A DNA stretch of 64,000 nucleotides from Bacteroides faecium. Its GTDB lineage: Bacteria > Bacteroidota > Bacteroidia > Bacteroidales > Bacteroidaceae. The stretch covers positions 2,728,001 through 2,792,000 of the forward strand of contig NZ_CP050831.1 of the NCBI RefSeq assembly GCF_012113595.1, read 5' to 3'. The notes under the pieces are model-generated. The model was not told the DNA's origin, did no database searches, and saw only the letters and a program-made list of their open reading frames with translations. Shown one piece after another: positions 15,083 to 23,832 of this stretch. Position 1 is the stretch's first letter. The number at the start of each line of letters is the position of its first letter. The translations under genes and the position numbers were made by a program.

Positions 15083-17353
15083 TTATTGCTCTTTAGAGAA
15101 AGAATAAGGCATATCCTCTTCTTTCGTTCCTCTTTTCTTATTCGGTTGGTTACCCATATCCACTTTGATAGTGCCACCTTTGAATAAGTCTTCGTGACGG
15201 AGATAATTCTTGGTGTAATCAGTACCATTAACATTCAGTGAGTTGACATAGAAATTCTTTTTGCTGTTGTTCGGAGCGTCAATCACTAAACTGTTGCCGT
15301 TTTCAAAATGGAGCGTAGCTTTCTTGAATAACGGAGCACCTATAATATACTCGTCCGTTCCCGGGCAAACAGGGTAGAATCCCAGTGCCGAAAATACATA
15401 CCAGGCGGAAGTCTGCCCGTTGTCTTCGTCTCCGCAATAACCGTCCGGCCCCGGAGTGTACATTCTGTCCATAACCTGACGCAGCCAGTATTGGGCTTTC
15501 CATGGCTGACCGGCATAGTCATACAAGTAAATCATGTGCTGGATAGGCTGGTTGCCATGTGCATAGTTCCCCATGTTCATAACAGTCATTTCACGTATTT
15601 CGTGAATCACCTGTCCGTAGTAGCTGTCGTCAAAGACAGGCGGTACGGCAAATACGGAGTCCATCATTGTGATAAACATATCCTTTCCACCCATCAGGTC
15701 GATAAGTCCCTGAGGGTCGTGGAATACAGACCAAGTGTAGTGCCAGCTATTTCCTTCCGTGAAAGCATCCCCCCATTTCAGCGGAGAGAATGGAGACTGG
15801 AATGTACCGTCTTCGTTGCGTCCGCGCATCAGTTTGGATTCTTTGTCGAAAAGATTCTTGTAATTCATGGCACGTTTGGCGAAGAGGTTAATCTCTTTCT
15901 TCGGACGTTTCAGTTCTTTGGCGAGTTTGTAGATACACCAGTCGTTGTATGCATATTCCAGTGTACGGGCAGCGTTCTCGTTGATTTTCACATCGTAAGG
16001 GACATAACCCAGTTTGTTGTAGTACTCATATCCCAAGCGTCCTGTGGAAGAGACTTCGGGATGCACGCTTTCCGTTCCGTGAATCAATCCTTCGTACAAT
16101 GTCTTTATGTCGTCAACTTTCACGCCTTTCATATAAGCGTCTACTAGAATTGAGGCGGAATTATTACCGACCATGCAACCTCTGTGACCCGGACTTGCCC
16201 ATTCGGGGAAGAATCCGCTTTCTTTATACGTGTTGATAAGCCCTTCCTGCATTTCCTTGTTGACCGACGGATACATCAGATTCAACAACGGGAACAAGCA
16301 ACGGAAAGTATCCCAGAAACCAGTGTCGGTGTACATATATCCCGGCAGAACCTGACCGTTGTACGGGCTGTAGTGAACCGGTTGTCCGGCAGCATCCAGT
16401 TCGTAGAACTTGCGTGGAAAAAGCAGCGAACGATACAGACAGGAATAGAATGTACGGTATTGGTCGAGATTGCCACCCTCTACTTCTATCTTGCCTAATT
16501 CCTGATTCCAGGCTTCTTTTCCTTTCTTGGCCAGTTGCTCGATATTATCTTTGCCCAGCTCCTTCATGTTGACAGCCGCTTGCTCGAAGCTGATGAAAGA
16601 AGAAGCGATTCGGGCATGTACCTGTTCGCCTTTGTGTGTCCGGAAGCCGATGATAGCTCCCGCATGGTCGGTTGTCTGTTCGGCAACGTTTTCTTGCAGA
16701 TTGCCGTTGGCTACCGTAGCTTTGTAAGTGAAAGGCTTGTCGAATTCAATGATGAAGTAATTCTTGAAGTTTTCGGGAACTCCGCCGCTGTTGCGTGTAG
16801 TGTAGCCGATAATCTTGTTCTCTTCCGGGATTACTTTAATATAAGAACCCTTGTCGAAAGCATCCACCACGACATAAGAATGGTCGTTTTCGGGGAAAGT
16901 GAAGCGGAAAAGAACGGCACGTTCCGTCGGAACCATTTCTGTCACTACATCATGCTCGGCAAGATATACTTTATAATAATAAGGAGTGGCAGTCTCGCCC
17001 TTATGCGCAAACCAACTGGCACGCTTTTCCTCGTCAAACACAGGCTTGCCTACTATCGGCATGATAGAAAATTGCCCGTAATCGTTAATCCACGGACTGG
17101 GCTGATGGGTCTGCTTGAATCCGCGAATCTTATTGGCGGTATAGGTATATTGCCATCCGTCTCCCATTTTTCCGGTCTGCGGAGTCCAGAAGTTCATTCC
17201 CCAGGGGCGGGCGATGGCGGGATACGTATTCCCTGTTGATAACTCGAAAGTAGATTGGGAACCCATCAACGGGTTGACATACTGTGTCCAGTCTTTGGCT
17301 TTGGCAAAGACTGTGCAACTGAGTACACAAGCTATTAGTAATAGTCTTTTCAT
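15083..17353 (-). CDS. GH92 alpha-mannosidase, periplasmic (divergent active-site type)
   Basis: 756 aa from the ATG at 17353 (MKRLLLIACVLSC); this gives a clean signal peptide ending near FAKAKD, whereas an ATG nine codons upstream would bury it. A GH92 beta-sandwich N-domain (about 20-270) and an (alpha/alpha)6 barrel carry family motifs: GNTYPA, TDTGFWDTFRCLFP, YAHGNQPIQH and GDEDNGQTSAWYVFSALGFYPVCPG. It differs from the other two GH92 proteins of the operon, which read HGNEPSHH and GNEDCGQMSAWYV and have a HVSGTG or HLSGTG loop that here is HQPSPW. Such changes go with different linkage preference. I recall BT3990, which occupies this position, as an alpha-1,2-mannosidase. Calcium-dependent inverting exo-action is a family property. 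Last gene of the operon. Confidence 0.9.
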   Translation of the reverse strand: MKRLLLIACVLSCTVFAKAKDWTQYVNPLMGSQSTFELSTGNTYPAIARPWGMNFWTPQTGKMGDGWQYTYTANKIRGFKQTHQPSPWINDYGQFSIMPIVGKPVFDEEKRASWFAHKGETATPYYYKVYLAEHDVVTEMVPTERAVLFRFTFPENDHSYVVVDAFDKGSYIKVIPEENKIIGYTTRNSGGVPENFKNYFIIEFDKPFTYKATVANGNLQENVAEQTTDHAGAIIGFRTHKGEQVHARIASSFISFEQAAVNMKELGKDNIEQLAKKGKEAWNQELGKIEVEGGNLDQYRTFYSCLYRSLLFPRKFYELDAAGQPVHYSPYNGQVLPGYMYTDTGFWDTFRCLFPLLNLMYPSVNKEMQEGLINTYKESGFFPEWASPGHRGCMVGNNSASILVDAYMKGVKVDDIKTLYEGLIHGTESVHPEVSSTGRLGYEYYNKLGYVPYDVKINENAARTLEYAYNDWCIYKLAKELKRPKKEINLFAKRAMNYKNLFDKESKLMRGRNEDGTFQSPFSPLKWGDAFTEGNSWHYTWSVFHDPQGLIDLMGGKDMFITMMDSVFAVPPVFDDSYYGQVIHEIREMTVMNMGNYAHGNQPIQHMIYLYDYAGQPWKAQYWLRQVMDRMYTPGPDGYCGDEDNGQTSAWYVFSALGFYPVCPGTDEYIIGAPLFKKATLHFENGNSLVIDAPNNSKKNFYVNSLNVNGTDYTKNYLRHEDLFKGGTIKVDMGNQPNKKRGTKEEDMPYSFSKEQ

Positions 17354-17389
17354 GGCATAATGTGTTTTAATAGTTAGCAATCAAACGTA

Positions 17390-19666
17390 TTATTTTACTC
17401 CCCATTCTGTGGGCTGGGCGGTCATCTTGATTTCTATCGTTCCACCGCTCACGATGTCCTGATGGTTGAAGAATGGAGTATCCAGCGGTTTGCCGTTCAG
17501 CGTTACGCTTTCGATGTATTTATTCTTTTTCGTATTGTTCTTAACTACAATGCTGAATTTCTTTCCGTCGGGCAGATTGACTACCGCTTTATCGAAAGCA
17601 GGGCGACCGATGGAATATACCGGTTTGCCCGGACATACCTGATAGAATCCCATAGAGTTAAGAACGTACCATGCAGACATCTGACCGCAGTCTTCATTGC
17701 CCGACAACCCGTCTATGCTGTTGGCATACTGGCTCCGGTATACGCTGTCTACCAACTCCTGAGTTCTCCACGGGCGGTTTACGTAGTTATACAAGTGGAT
17801 AACATGATGGCTCGGCTCGTTGCCATGCGCATATTGTCCGATAAGACCGCTGATGTCCGATGAGGTCGTTTCGCCTTCGAGCGATGAATCAACAGTGAAC
17901 AGAGAATCGAGTTTCTGTACAAACGCGTCCTCGCCACCCATCAGATTGACTAATCCCTCTACATCATGCGGCACAAACCAAGTCCACTGCCACGCTGTTC
18001 CTTCGCAATAATCATCGTTGCGGTGGGTCGAAGCACGCGGGTTGAACGGTGTGCGCCATTCACCTTTCGAGTCGAGTCCGCGCATGAAGCGGGTTGACTT
18101 GTCGAAGTAGAATTCGTATGCTTTGGCAAAACGTTCGTATTTGGCCTTGGATTCAAAATCGTTCATAGCTTCCGCGAAGATAGAGATGCACCAGTCGTCG
18201 TACGCATATTCCAGCGCTTTGGCTACCGATTCGTTTTCGCGGTCGCAGGGGATATAGCCGATGGCGTTCTTGTAATACTTGGCTTTCGGCATGAGATGCG
18301 GCAATACCAAATCCGGACATTTGATGCCGGTAGTATCATATTCGGCTGCACGCAGGCAGGCTTTGTACGCCTCTTTCGCGTCAAAATTGCGGTAGCCTTT
18401 CATATACGCATCCACGATGACGGGGACGGCATGGTAACCGATCATCGTACCGGTATAGTTGGAAGCCAAATCCCACATCGGGTATATTCCGCCTTCCTGA
18501 TGTTTCTTTATCAGCGAGTTGATGAATTGATTGTTCAAATCGGGGTCGATGATTGTCATTAACGGGTGCAGTGCGCGGAAGGTGTCCCACAATGAGAATA
18601 CAGTATATATAGGGTTGACTGTATCTCCCTGATGCACTTCGAGATCCATCCCTAAATAACGTCCGTCTACATCGGTGAACAGGTTCGGACTGATGCCCGT
18701 GTGGTAGAGGGCGGAGTAGAAGATGGTTTTATCTTCCTTGTCGGAAGTAGTGATGTCAATTTTCGACAAATATTGATTCCAGGCAGTGCGTGCGTCTTTG
18801 CGTACCTTATCGAAGTCCCATGCGGGGATTTCCGATTCCACATTCTTGCGTGCCCCTGCTATATCGACAGCAGAAACACCGACTTTCACAAGCACCTGTT
18901 CATCTTTCTTCGTGTTGAAATGCAGTAACGCTTTGCAGACGGGAAGCCGCTTGCCGTCGTCCATAGTGACAGAATCGGTGACGAGCGTGTAAGAGAACGG
19001 TTTGGAGAACTTGGCGTAAAAGTTAATGTACTGGTCGAACGCCCAATAAGTAGTTTTCTTGTGTCCGCAGATTTCCGTGTCGCTAATCACTTCGATTTCC
19101 ATTTCCGAGTTCGTCTGGCGTTGCAGGCTGTAATCGAGGTCGATGATAAAACCGGATTCGGTGCTTTCGGGGAAAGTGTAGCGGTGGATAGCGCCGCGGC
19201 TGGTGGCTGATATTTCAGCTTTTACCTGATAAGTATCCAGAAATACGGAATAATAGCCCGGTTCTGCCGTTTCATTCTCGTGCGAGAAGGCAGAGGCATA
19301 GGCTAGTGTCTGGCTTTGAGGGTCGGTAGTCAGATATTGCTGTTTGCCGACGGTGGGCATGAGCAGTACGTCTCCGTAGTCGCAACAGCCTGTACCGCTG
19401 ACGTGCGTATGAGAGAAACCATTGATGGTGGAGTCCGCATGATAATATCCCGAACAGGCATCCCAACCATCAATCCGTGTGTCCGGACTGGGCTGAATCA
19501 TGCCGTGTGGAACTACTGCTCCGGGGAAAGTGTGTCCATGTCCGCCTGTCCCGATGAAAGGGTTGACATAAGCACTATAGTCTTTTACGCTAGTGGGGGC
19601 TGTGCAGGAGCTAAGTGTGAATATTCCTCCTAAACATCCTACTATTAGGAATGTTCTCAATTTCAT
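17390..19666 (-). CDS. GH92 alpha-mannosidase lipoprotein
   Basis: 758 aa with a lipoprotein signal (LSSC, Cys21). The residues after Cys (Thr-Ala-Pro-Thr) are not acidic, which suggests the periplasmic face rather than the surface. GH92 landmarks: YVNPFIGTGGHGHTFPGA, GFSHTHVSGTG, FSLWDTFRALHPL, YAHGNEPSHH, GNEDCGQMSAWYVLNSMGFYQVCPG; the paired acidic residues of the last motif include the general base. It removes terminal alpha-mannose from imported N-glycan (family knowledge); the linkage is not readable from sequence. It follows the anti-sigma gene by 39 bp and precedes the next GH92 gene by 36 bp. Confidence 0.92.
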   Translation of the reverse strand: MKLRTFLIVGCLGGIFTLSSCTAPTSVKDYSAYVNPFIGTGGHGHTFPGAVVPHGMIQPSPDTRIDGWDACSGYYHADSTINGFSHTHVSGTGCCDYGDVLLMPTVGKQQYLTTDPQSQTLAYASAFSHENETAEPGYYSVFLDTYQVKAEISATSRGAIHRYTFPESTESGFIIDLDYSLQRQTNSEMEIEVISDTEICGHKKTTYWAFDQYINFYAKFSKPFSYTLVTDSVTMDDGKRLPVCKALLHFNTKKDEQVLVKVGVSAVDIAGARKNVESEIPAWDFDKVRKDARTAWNQYLSKIDITTSDKEDKTIFYSALYHTGISPNLFTDVDGRYLGMDLEVHQGDTVNPIYTVFSLWDTFRALHPLMTIIDPDLNNQFINSLIKKHQEGGIYPMWDLASNYTGTMIGYHAVPVIVDAYMKGYRNFDAKEAYKACLRAAEYDTTGIKCPDLVLPHLMPKAKYYKNAIGYIPCDRENESVAKALEYAYDDWCISIFAEAMNDFESKAKYERFAKAYEFYFDKSTRFMRGLDSKGEWRTPFNPRASTHRNDDYCEGTAWQWTWFVPHDVEGLVNLMGGEDAFVQKLDSLFTVDSSLEGETTSSDISGLIGQYAHGNEPSHHVIHLYNYVNRPWRTQELVDSVYRSQYANSIDGLSGNEDCGQMSAWYVLNSMGFYQVCPGKPVYSIGRPAFDKAVVNLPDGKKFSIVVKNNTKKNKYIESVTLNGKPLDTPFFNHQDIVSGGTIEIKMTAQPTEWGVK

Positions 19667-19705
19667 GGTGTTAATAGCTTTTTAGTTCCGTCGGACCCTT
19701 CTCTC

Positions 19706-20698
19706 TTATTTGGGAGAAATAAAGATGTTGCTTCCGACAATTTTATAATCAATAGGGATAGAGTTCTGCAATGATTTCAATACAGATTCGATATCCGCTT
19801 TCCGTTTCAGTACACCGGAGTAGGTCTTGTTCGACTGAATGTCGGGAGACAAGATAATCTTCACGTCATAGAAACGTTCCAAAGCCTTGGTGATGGTGAA
19901 GATATCGGCTTTCTGGAACGGAATCAGGTTGTCGTGCCATACGGCGTCCATCTTGGCATCCACTTGCTTCACAGTCAGCCGTCCGTTGTTCTTGTTCAGT
20001 TCCGCACGCTGTCCGGGGGCGAGGATGATTTGTCCTTCTTCCTTGTTGCCTTTCACTTCAATTTCACCTTCAATCAGTGTCGCTTCCGCTATCCGGCAAC
20101 GTTTGTCGCATTTGAAGTTGAACCTTGTCCCCAGTACACGTACACGCATGGCGTCGCTCTGTATGGTGAACGGCTTGTGACGGTTCTTGGTTACTTCGAA
20201 ATAGGCTTCTCCTTCCAGATGCACGTTGCGCTCTTTCTCGGAAAACTCGCGCGGGTATTTTAATATTGCCGAGTTGTTCAACCAGACTTTGGTACCGTCC
20301 GGCAGGACAACTTCCTTCACGATGCCTTCGTTGGCGACGGCAACCATCATTTGCTGGTCGGTTCCGCTCTGATAGAACCAGTATCCGGCTCCGCCACCGA
20401 TGACCAATATGGCAGCAATGGCAGCCGCGTATCTCATCCAGCGATGCATACGCAGTATTTTGTTCTGTTTTCCTTTTTCTTCGTCCAGCTTCTTGTAGAG
20501 CTGTTTTTCCGCACGTGCCATCCGTTGCCCGTCGGCATATTGATTGAATTTACCCAAATGATAAACCTCTTCCATGCGGAATAACTGCCGGGCATTTTCT
20601 TCCGATTCTTTCATCCAAGTATTTACTTCGACGAGTTCCTCTTCAGTGCATTGTCCTGTCAGATATTTGTTGATTATATCTTCACTCAGATTACTCAT
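19706..20698 (-). CDS. FecR-type anti-sigma factor
   Basis: 330 aa. The start at 20698 is chosen because AAGGAG lies just upstream of it; an ATG five codons earlier would include that ribosome site in the coding region. A cytoplasmic N-terminal sigma-binding helix region (about 1-80, IINKYLTGQCTEEELVEVNTW), one membrane helix (about 85-108, YAAAIAAILVIGGGAGYWFY), a FecR domain (about 120-215, VKEVVLPDGTKVWLNNSAILKYP) and a DUF4974 C-terminal domain (about 255-330) are visible. It should hold the ECF sigma factor encoded just upstream until the STN domain of SusC signals substrate transport. The gene lies between sigma and GH92 in one operon. Confidence 0.92.
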   Translation of the reverse strand: MSNLSEDIINKYLTGQCTEEELVEVNTWMKESEENARQLFRMEEVYHLGKFNQYADGQRMARAEKQLYKKLDEEKGKQNKILRMHRWMRYAAAIAAILVIGGGAGYWFYQSGTDQQMMVAVANEGIVKEVVLPDGTKVWLNNSAILKYPREFSEKERNVHLEGEAYFEVTKNRHKPFTIQSDAMRVRVLGTRFNFKCDKRCRIAEATLIEGEIEVKGNKEEGQIILAPGQRAELNKNNGRLTVKQVDAKMDAVWHDNLIPFQKADIFTITKALERFYDVKIILSPDIQSNKTYSGVLKRKADIESVLKSLQNSIPIDYKIVGSNIFISPK

Positions 20699-20747
20699 TT
20701 TCTTCTCCTTCATATTAATAATACAATTCAGAACACAAAAACACTTA

Positions 20748-21305
20748 TCAATCTTGCCATAAAAATAAGAAAAGAATAATCCAAAGTGGATTGAGACGAC
20801 TGCGCAAGTACTTCAAAGCCTTGTACATATGTGCTTCTACCGTGCGGAGTGAAACTCCGAGAGCGTCGGCTATCTCCTTGTTTTTCATGTCGTGAAGATA
20901 GCTGAGTTTGAAAACTTCCTTGCATTTGTCCGGCAGTTCGTTAATCGCGTCGTAGATTTCTTTGCGAAGCTCCCTGTCTTCAATCCGCTGAATCACTTCG
21001 TTGTTGTCCGGTTGATAGAACTCTGCACGCCTCTGGTTGATTTCTTCCATGGCGGCACAGTAACCGTCTTCCACGTTCCGGTGTTTCAGAACGTTGAGGG
21101 CACGGGTATAGACGGCACGATAGAGAAAGGCTTGAATCTGGTCGCCTATTTCTATGCTGTCTTTCCGTCTCCATAGCTCCACAAACACATCCTGTACCAC
21201 ATCTTCCGCATCTTCCTCGCCCACCAGGCGGGTGGCATAGAAGATGAGGCTGGGGTAGTACCTGCGGAATAACGTTTGGTAGGTTACATCGAAGTTTTCA
21301 TTCAT
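20748..21305 (-). CDS. ECF RNA polymerase sigma-70 factor
   Basis: 185 aa. Sigma-70 region 2 (about 10-80; YYPSLIFYATRLVGEEDAEDVVQDVFVELW) and region 4 (about 120-175; INELPDKCKEVFKLSYLHDMKNKEIADALGVS with helix-turn-helix) are present; regions 1 and 3 are absent, as in the ECF class. It lies 49 bp before its anti-sigma partner and 27 bp after the GH92 gene at 21333-23573. By family and position it should drive the SusC operon, and perhaps its own, when host N-glycan is imported. The target promoter is inferred. Confidence 0.93.
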   Translation of the reverse strand: MNENFDVTYQTLFRRYYPSLIFYATRLVGEEDAEDVVQDVFVELWRRKDSIEIGDQIQAFLYRAVYTRALNVLKHRNVEDGYCAAMEEINQRRAEFYQPDNNEVIQRIEDRELRKEIYDAINELPDKCKEVFKLSYLHDMKNKEIADALGVSLRTVEAHMYKALKYLRSRLNPLWIILFLFLWQD

Positions 21306-21332
21306 TCTCTCGATAGTTTAGTTCGGTTTTAT

Positions 21333-23573
21333 TTATGGATTCTTTTCTTCAAAGATGACTCCTATTGCCTTGGGAGTCTCACCCATTTCGAACTCGACGG
21401 TAGCTCCGCTCATGATTTGCTCATGGGTGAGGTAGGTCTTGTCGTAGGGGTGTCCGTTCACTTTGATGGACTGAATATAGATATTCTTTTTGTTTACGTT
21501 GGGGGCAAGTACGGTGAAAGTCTTGCCGTTCGCCAGGTGCAACTGCATTTCCGGGAAGAGGGGAGTACCTATTTCATACTTTCCGCTGACGGGGTTTACG
21601 GGGTAGAATCCCATGGCGCTGAATACGTACCATGCCGACATCTGTCCGCAGTCTTCGTTGCCGCAAAGTCCGGCAGGCTCGTTTTTATAAAGCTCGTTCA
21701 TTACTTTTGCTACGTAATATTGAGTCCGGTCGCTAAAGCCTATCGAGTTGAACAGGTAGATGACGTGATGGCTCGGTTCGTTGCCGTGCGCGTACTGGCC
21801 TATCATTCCCGTGCTGAAAAGCGGAAGTTCGGCATCCGCTGCCGGATGGTAGGTGAACATGCTGTCCAGTTTCTCGGCAAATCTGTTTTTACCGCCTACA
21901 AGGTCTATCAGTCCGTCAACGTCGTGTTGTACCGACCAGAAATATTGCCATCCGTTGCTTTCGCAGATGTGCGGGGTGTAGTCGTCGGCTTTGAAGTCCT
22001 TGATAAAGGCTCCCTTGTCGTCACGTGGCTGCATGAAAGAGGTGGCGGGGTTGTAGACGTTCTTGTAGTTCTGCGAACGTTTGTAGAACGTGTCGGCGAT
22101 GTCCTGCTTGCCCATCTTCTTTGCCATTTCGGCGATGCAGTAATCGTCGAAGGCATATTCCAGTGTCTTGGATAACGACCAGTTTTCGGCGTTGTAGTGG
22201 TCGGTCACGTTGTAGGGGATGTATCCCAGTTCCTTGTAGAGTCCGATGCCGCGGTAGTTGTCAAGGTTGGCGGTTGCTACACAGGCGTTCAATGCTTTTT
22301 CCGCGTCAAAGTCGCCGATGCCTTTCAAGTAGGCGTCTACGATGACAGGGACGGCGTGGTAGCCAATCATCATGTCTGTCTCGCTTCCGTAGAAGTTCCA
22401 TACGGGCAGGCGTCCGTTCTGTTCGTAGAAGGCGATGAAGGATTTCACCATGTCGTTGACACGTTCCGGTTCGGTGTAGGTGAAGAGCGGATGGGCGGCA
22501 CGGTAGGTATCCCACAGGGAGAAGGTGCTATAATTCACCCAGCCGTCGGATTGGTGTACTTTTTTGTCGGGGCCGTAGTAGGCTCCGTCTACGTCGCTGT
22601 AAATGGTGGGGGCAATCATTGAATGATAGAGGGCGGTGTAGAAATTGACTTTGTCGTTCTCGTTGTCGCCTTTTATTTCAATCTTTCCGAGTTGCCGGTT
22701 CCAGTTTGCTTTCATTTCGGCGAGGTATTTGTCGAAGTCGTTTTCGGGCACTTCGGCTTGCAGGTTCTTGGCTGCGCCTTCCATGCTTGTGCCGGAAATG
22801 GCTGTGTTTACGAGAATCTGTTCGCCTTCCTTGGTGTTGAAGTCGAAACGGGCGATGACGGCTGTGCCGATGCGCTTGTTTTCCTTGATGATGGCTGTCG
22901 TGTCCAACTCCATTTTCTCAAAAGGACGGGAGAAGCGGGTGCGGAAGTAGATATGCTGGTCGCGTGCCCAACCGTCGGAGAAGCGGTAGCCTTGGATGGT
23001 GACGGAGTCTACTACTTCGATATGTGAGTCGTTGGTGAAATCCCAGTTCATGGCTTTCTTCAAGTTTAGGAAGATGGCGGATTGGGCTTCGGGAAAGGTG
23101 TAGCGCTGGATGCCGCAGCGTTCGGTTGCGGTCAGTTCGACATTGATATTGTAGTCTTTCAGGCGCACTTGGTAGTAGCCGGCGTAGGCACTCTCGTCTT
23201 CATGGGAGAATTTGGAGTGGATGCCTAGCGGAGCTTCGGCTTCTTTATAAGGCAGAGTGACGGGCATGAAGGAGATGTCGTACAAATCTCCTGCTCCGGT
23301 GCCGGAGAGGTGCGTGTGGCTGAATCCGGCGATTGTGCTGTCCGGATAGAAATAGCCGGAGATGCGGTCCCATCCGGGGAGTCCGTTGTCGGGGCTGAGT
23401 TGCACCATGCCGAAAGGGGCTTGCGCACCCGGGTAGGTGTTTCCGGTAAAGTCGGTTCCGATAAATGGATTTACATAAGATGTGTAATCTGTTTCGTGTT
23501 TTTCTTGCGTAGGGGTACAAGAAATGAGCATGCAGGTTAACAGCAGGCATAGATAAGTCGGTATTCTCATCAT
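21333..23573 (-). CDS. GH92 alpha-mannosidase lipoprotein (first gene of operon)
   Basis: 746 aa; starts Met-Met, with either ATG possible. Lipoprotein signal (LISC, Cys about 19) followed by Thr-Pro-Thr, not the acidic surface signal, so probably periplasmic. GH92 landmarks: YVNPFIGTDFTGNTYPGAQAPFGM, GFSHTHLSGTGAGD, FSLWDTYRAAHPLF, YAHGNEPSHH, GNEDCGQMSAWYVFSAMGFYPV. It heads the minus-strand operon GH92 - sigma - anti-sigma - GH92 - GH92. Three GH92 enzymes in one locus fit stepwise removal of the alpha-1,2, alpha-1,3 and alpha-1,6 mannoses of high-mannose glycan (inference). Confidence 0.92.
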   Translation of the reverse strand: MMRIPTYLCLLLTCMLISCTPTQEKHETDYTSYVNPFIGTDFTGNTYPGAQAPFGMVQLSPDNGLPGWDRISGYFYPDSTIAGFSHTHLSGTGAGDLYDISFMPVTLPYKEAEAPLGIHSKFSHEDESAYAGYYQVRLKDYNINVELTATERCGIQRYTFPEAQSAIFLNLKKAMNWDFTNDSHIEVVDSVTIQGYRFSDGWARDQHIYFRTRFSRPFEKMELDTTAIIKENKRIGTAVIARFDFNTKEGEQILVNTAISGTSMEGAAKNLQAEVPENDFDKYLAEMKANWNRQLGKIEIKGDNENDKVNFYTALYHSMIAPTIYSDVDGAYYGPDKKVHQSDGWVNYSTFSLWDTYRAAHPLFTYTEPERVNDMVKSFIAFYEQNGRLPVWNFYGSETDMMIGYHAVPVIVDAYLKGIGDFDAEKALNACVATANLDNYRGIGLYKELGYIPYNVTDHYNAENWSLSKTLEYAFDDYCIAEMAKKMGKQDIADTFYKRSQNYKNVYNPATSFMQPRDDKGAFIKDFKADDYTPHICESNGWQYFWSVQHDVDGLIDLVGGKNRFAEKLDSMFTYHPAADAELPLFSTGMIGQYAHGNEPSHHVIYLFNSIGFSDRTQYYVAKVMNELYKNEPAGLCGNEDCGQMSAWYVFSAMGFYPVNPVSGKYEIGTPLFPEMQLHLANGKTFTVLAPNVNKKNIYIQSIKVNGHPYDKTYLTHEQIMSGATVEFEMGETPKAIGVIFEEKNP

Positions 23574-23639
23574 TCTTCAGGTATTAGTGATTACTTATTT
23601 TATTTATTTGAAGGATAAGAAAAATAATTAATCTGTTTG

Positions 23640-23647
23640 CAAAGGTA
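23640..23647 (-). promoter_or_regulatory. Candidate -7 box for the GH92/sigma operon
   Basis: The minus strand reads TACCTTTG, matching the Bacteroides TAnnTTTG box, 66 bp before the GH92 start. A clear -33 TTTG was not found at the right distance. This housekeeping-type promoter would give basal sigma/anti-sigma expression. Confidence 0.5.
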
Positions 23648-23772
23648 GAAAAAAACTGTAACAAGCCTACTGTATGGACTTAATATTTTTTTAATGAGGG
23701 AGATGGGTGCTGTTGTTGTGTTCTTGTTCCCCGGTGCCGGACGGTGTGTTCCCCGGTGGCGGAATCCGTGCC

Positions 23773-23812
23773 TAAAAAAATAGGAGCTGTTGAGAGAAAC
23801 AGCTCCTATCTT
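23773..23812 (-). terminator. alaS terminator
   Basis: A 12-bp perfect stem (ATAGGAGCTGTT at 23780-23791 with 23798-23809) is followed on the minus strand by seven T (23774-23780), about 20 bp past the alaS stop. Confidence 0.85.
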
Positions 23813-23832
23813 TATTTATTTTTATCTTACTC

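Noticed and set aside
21276..22622. Long plus-strand frames antisense to the GH92 gene
   Set aside because: They mirror the codon pattern of the GH92 gene on the other strand and have no family signatures.
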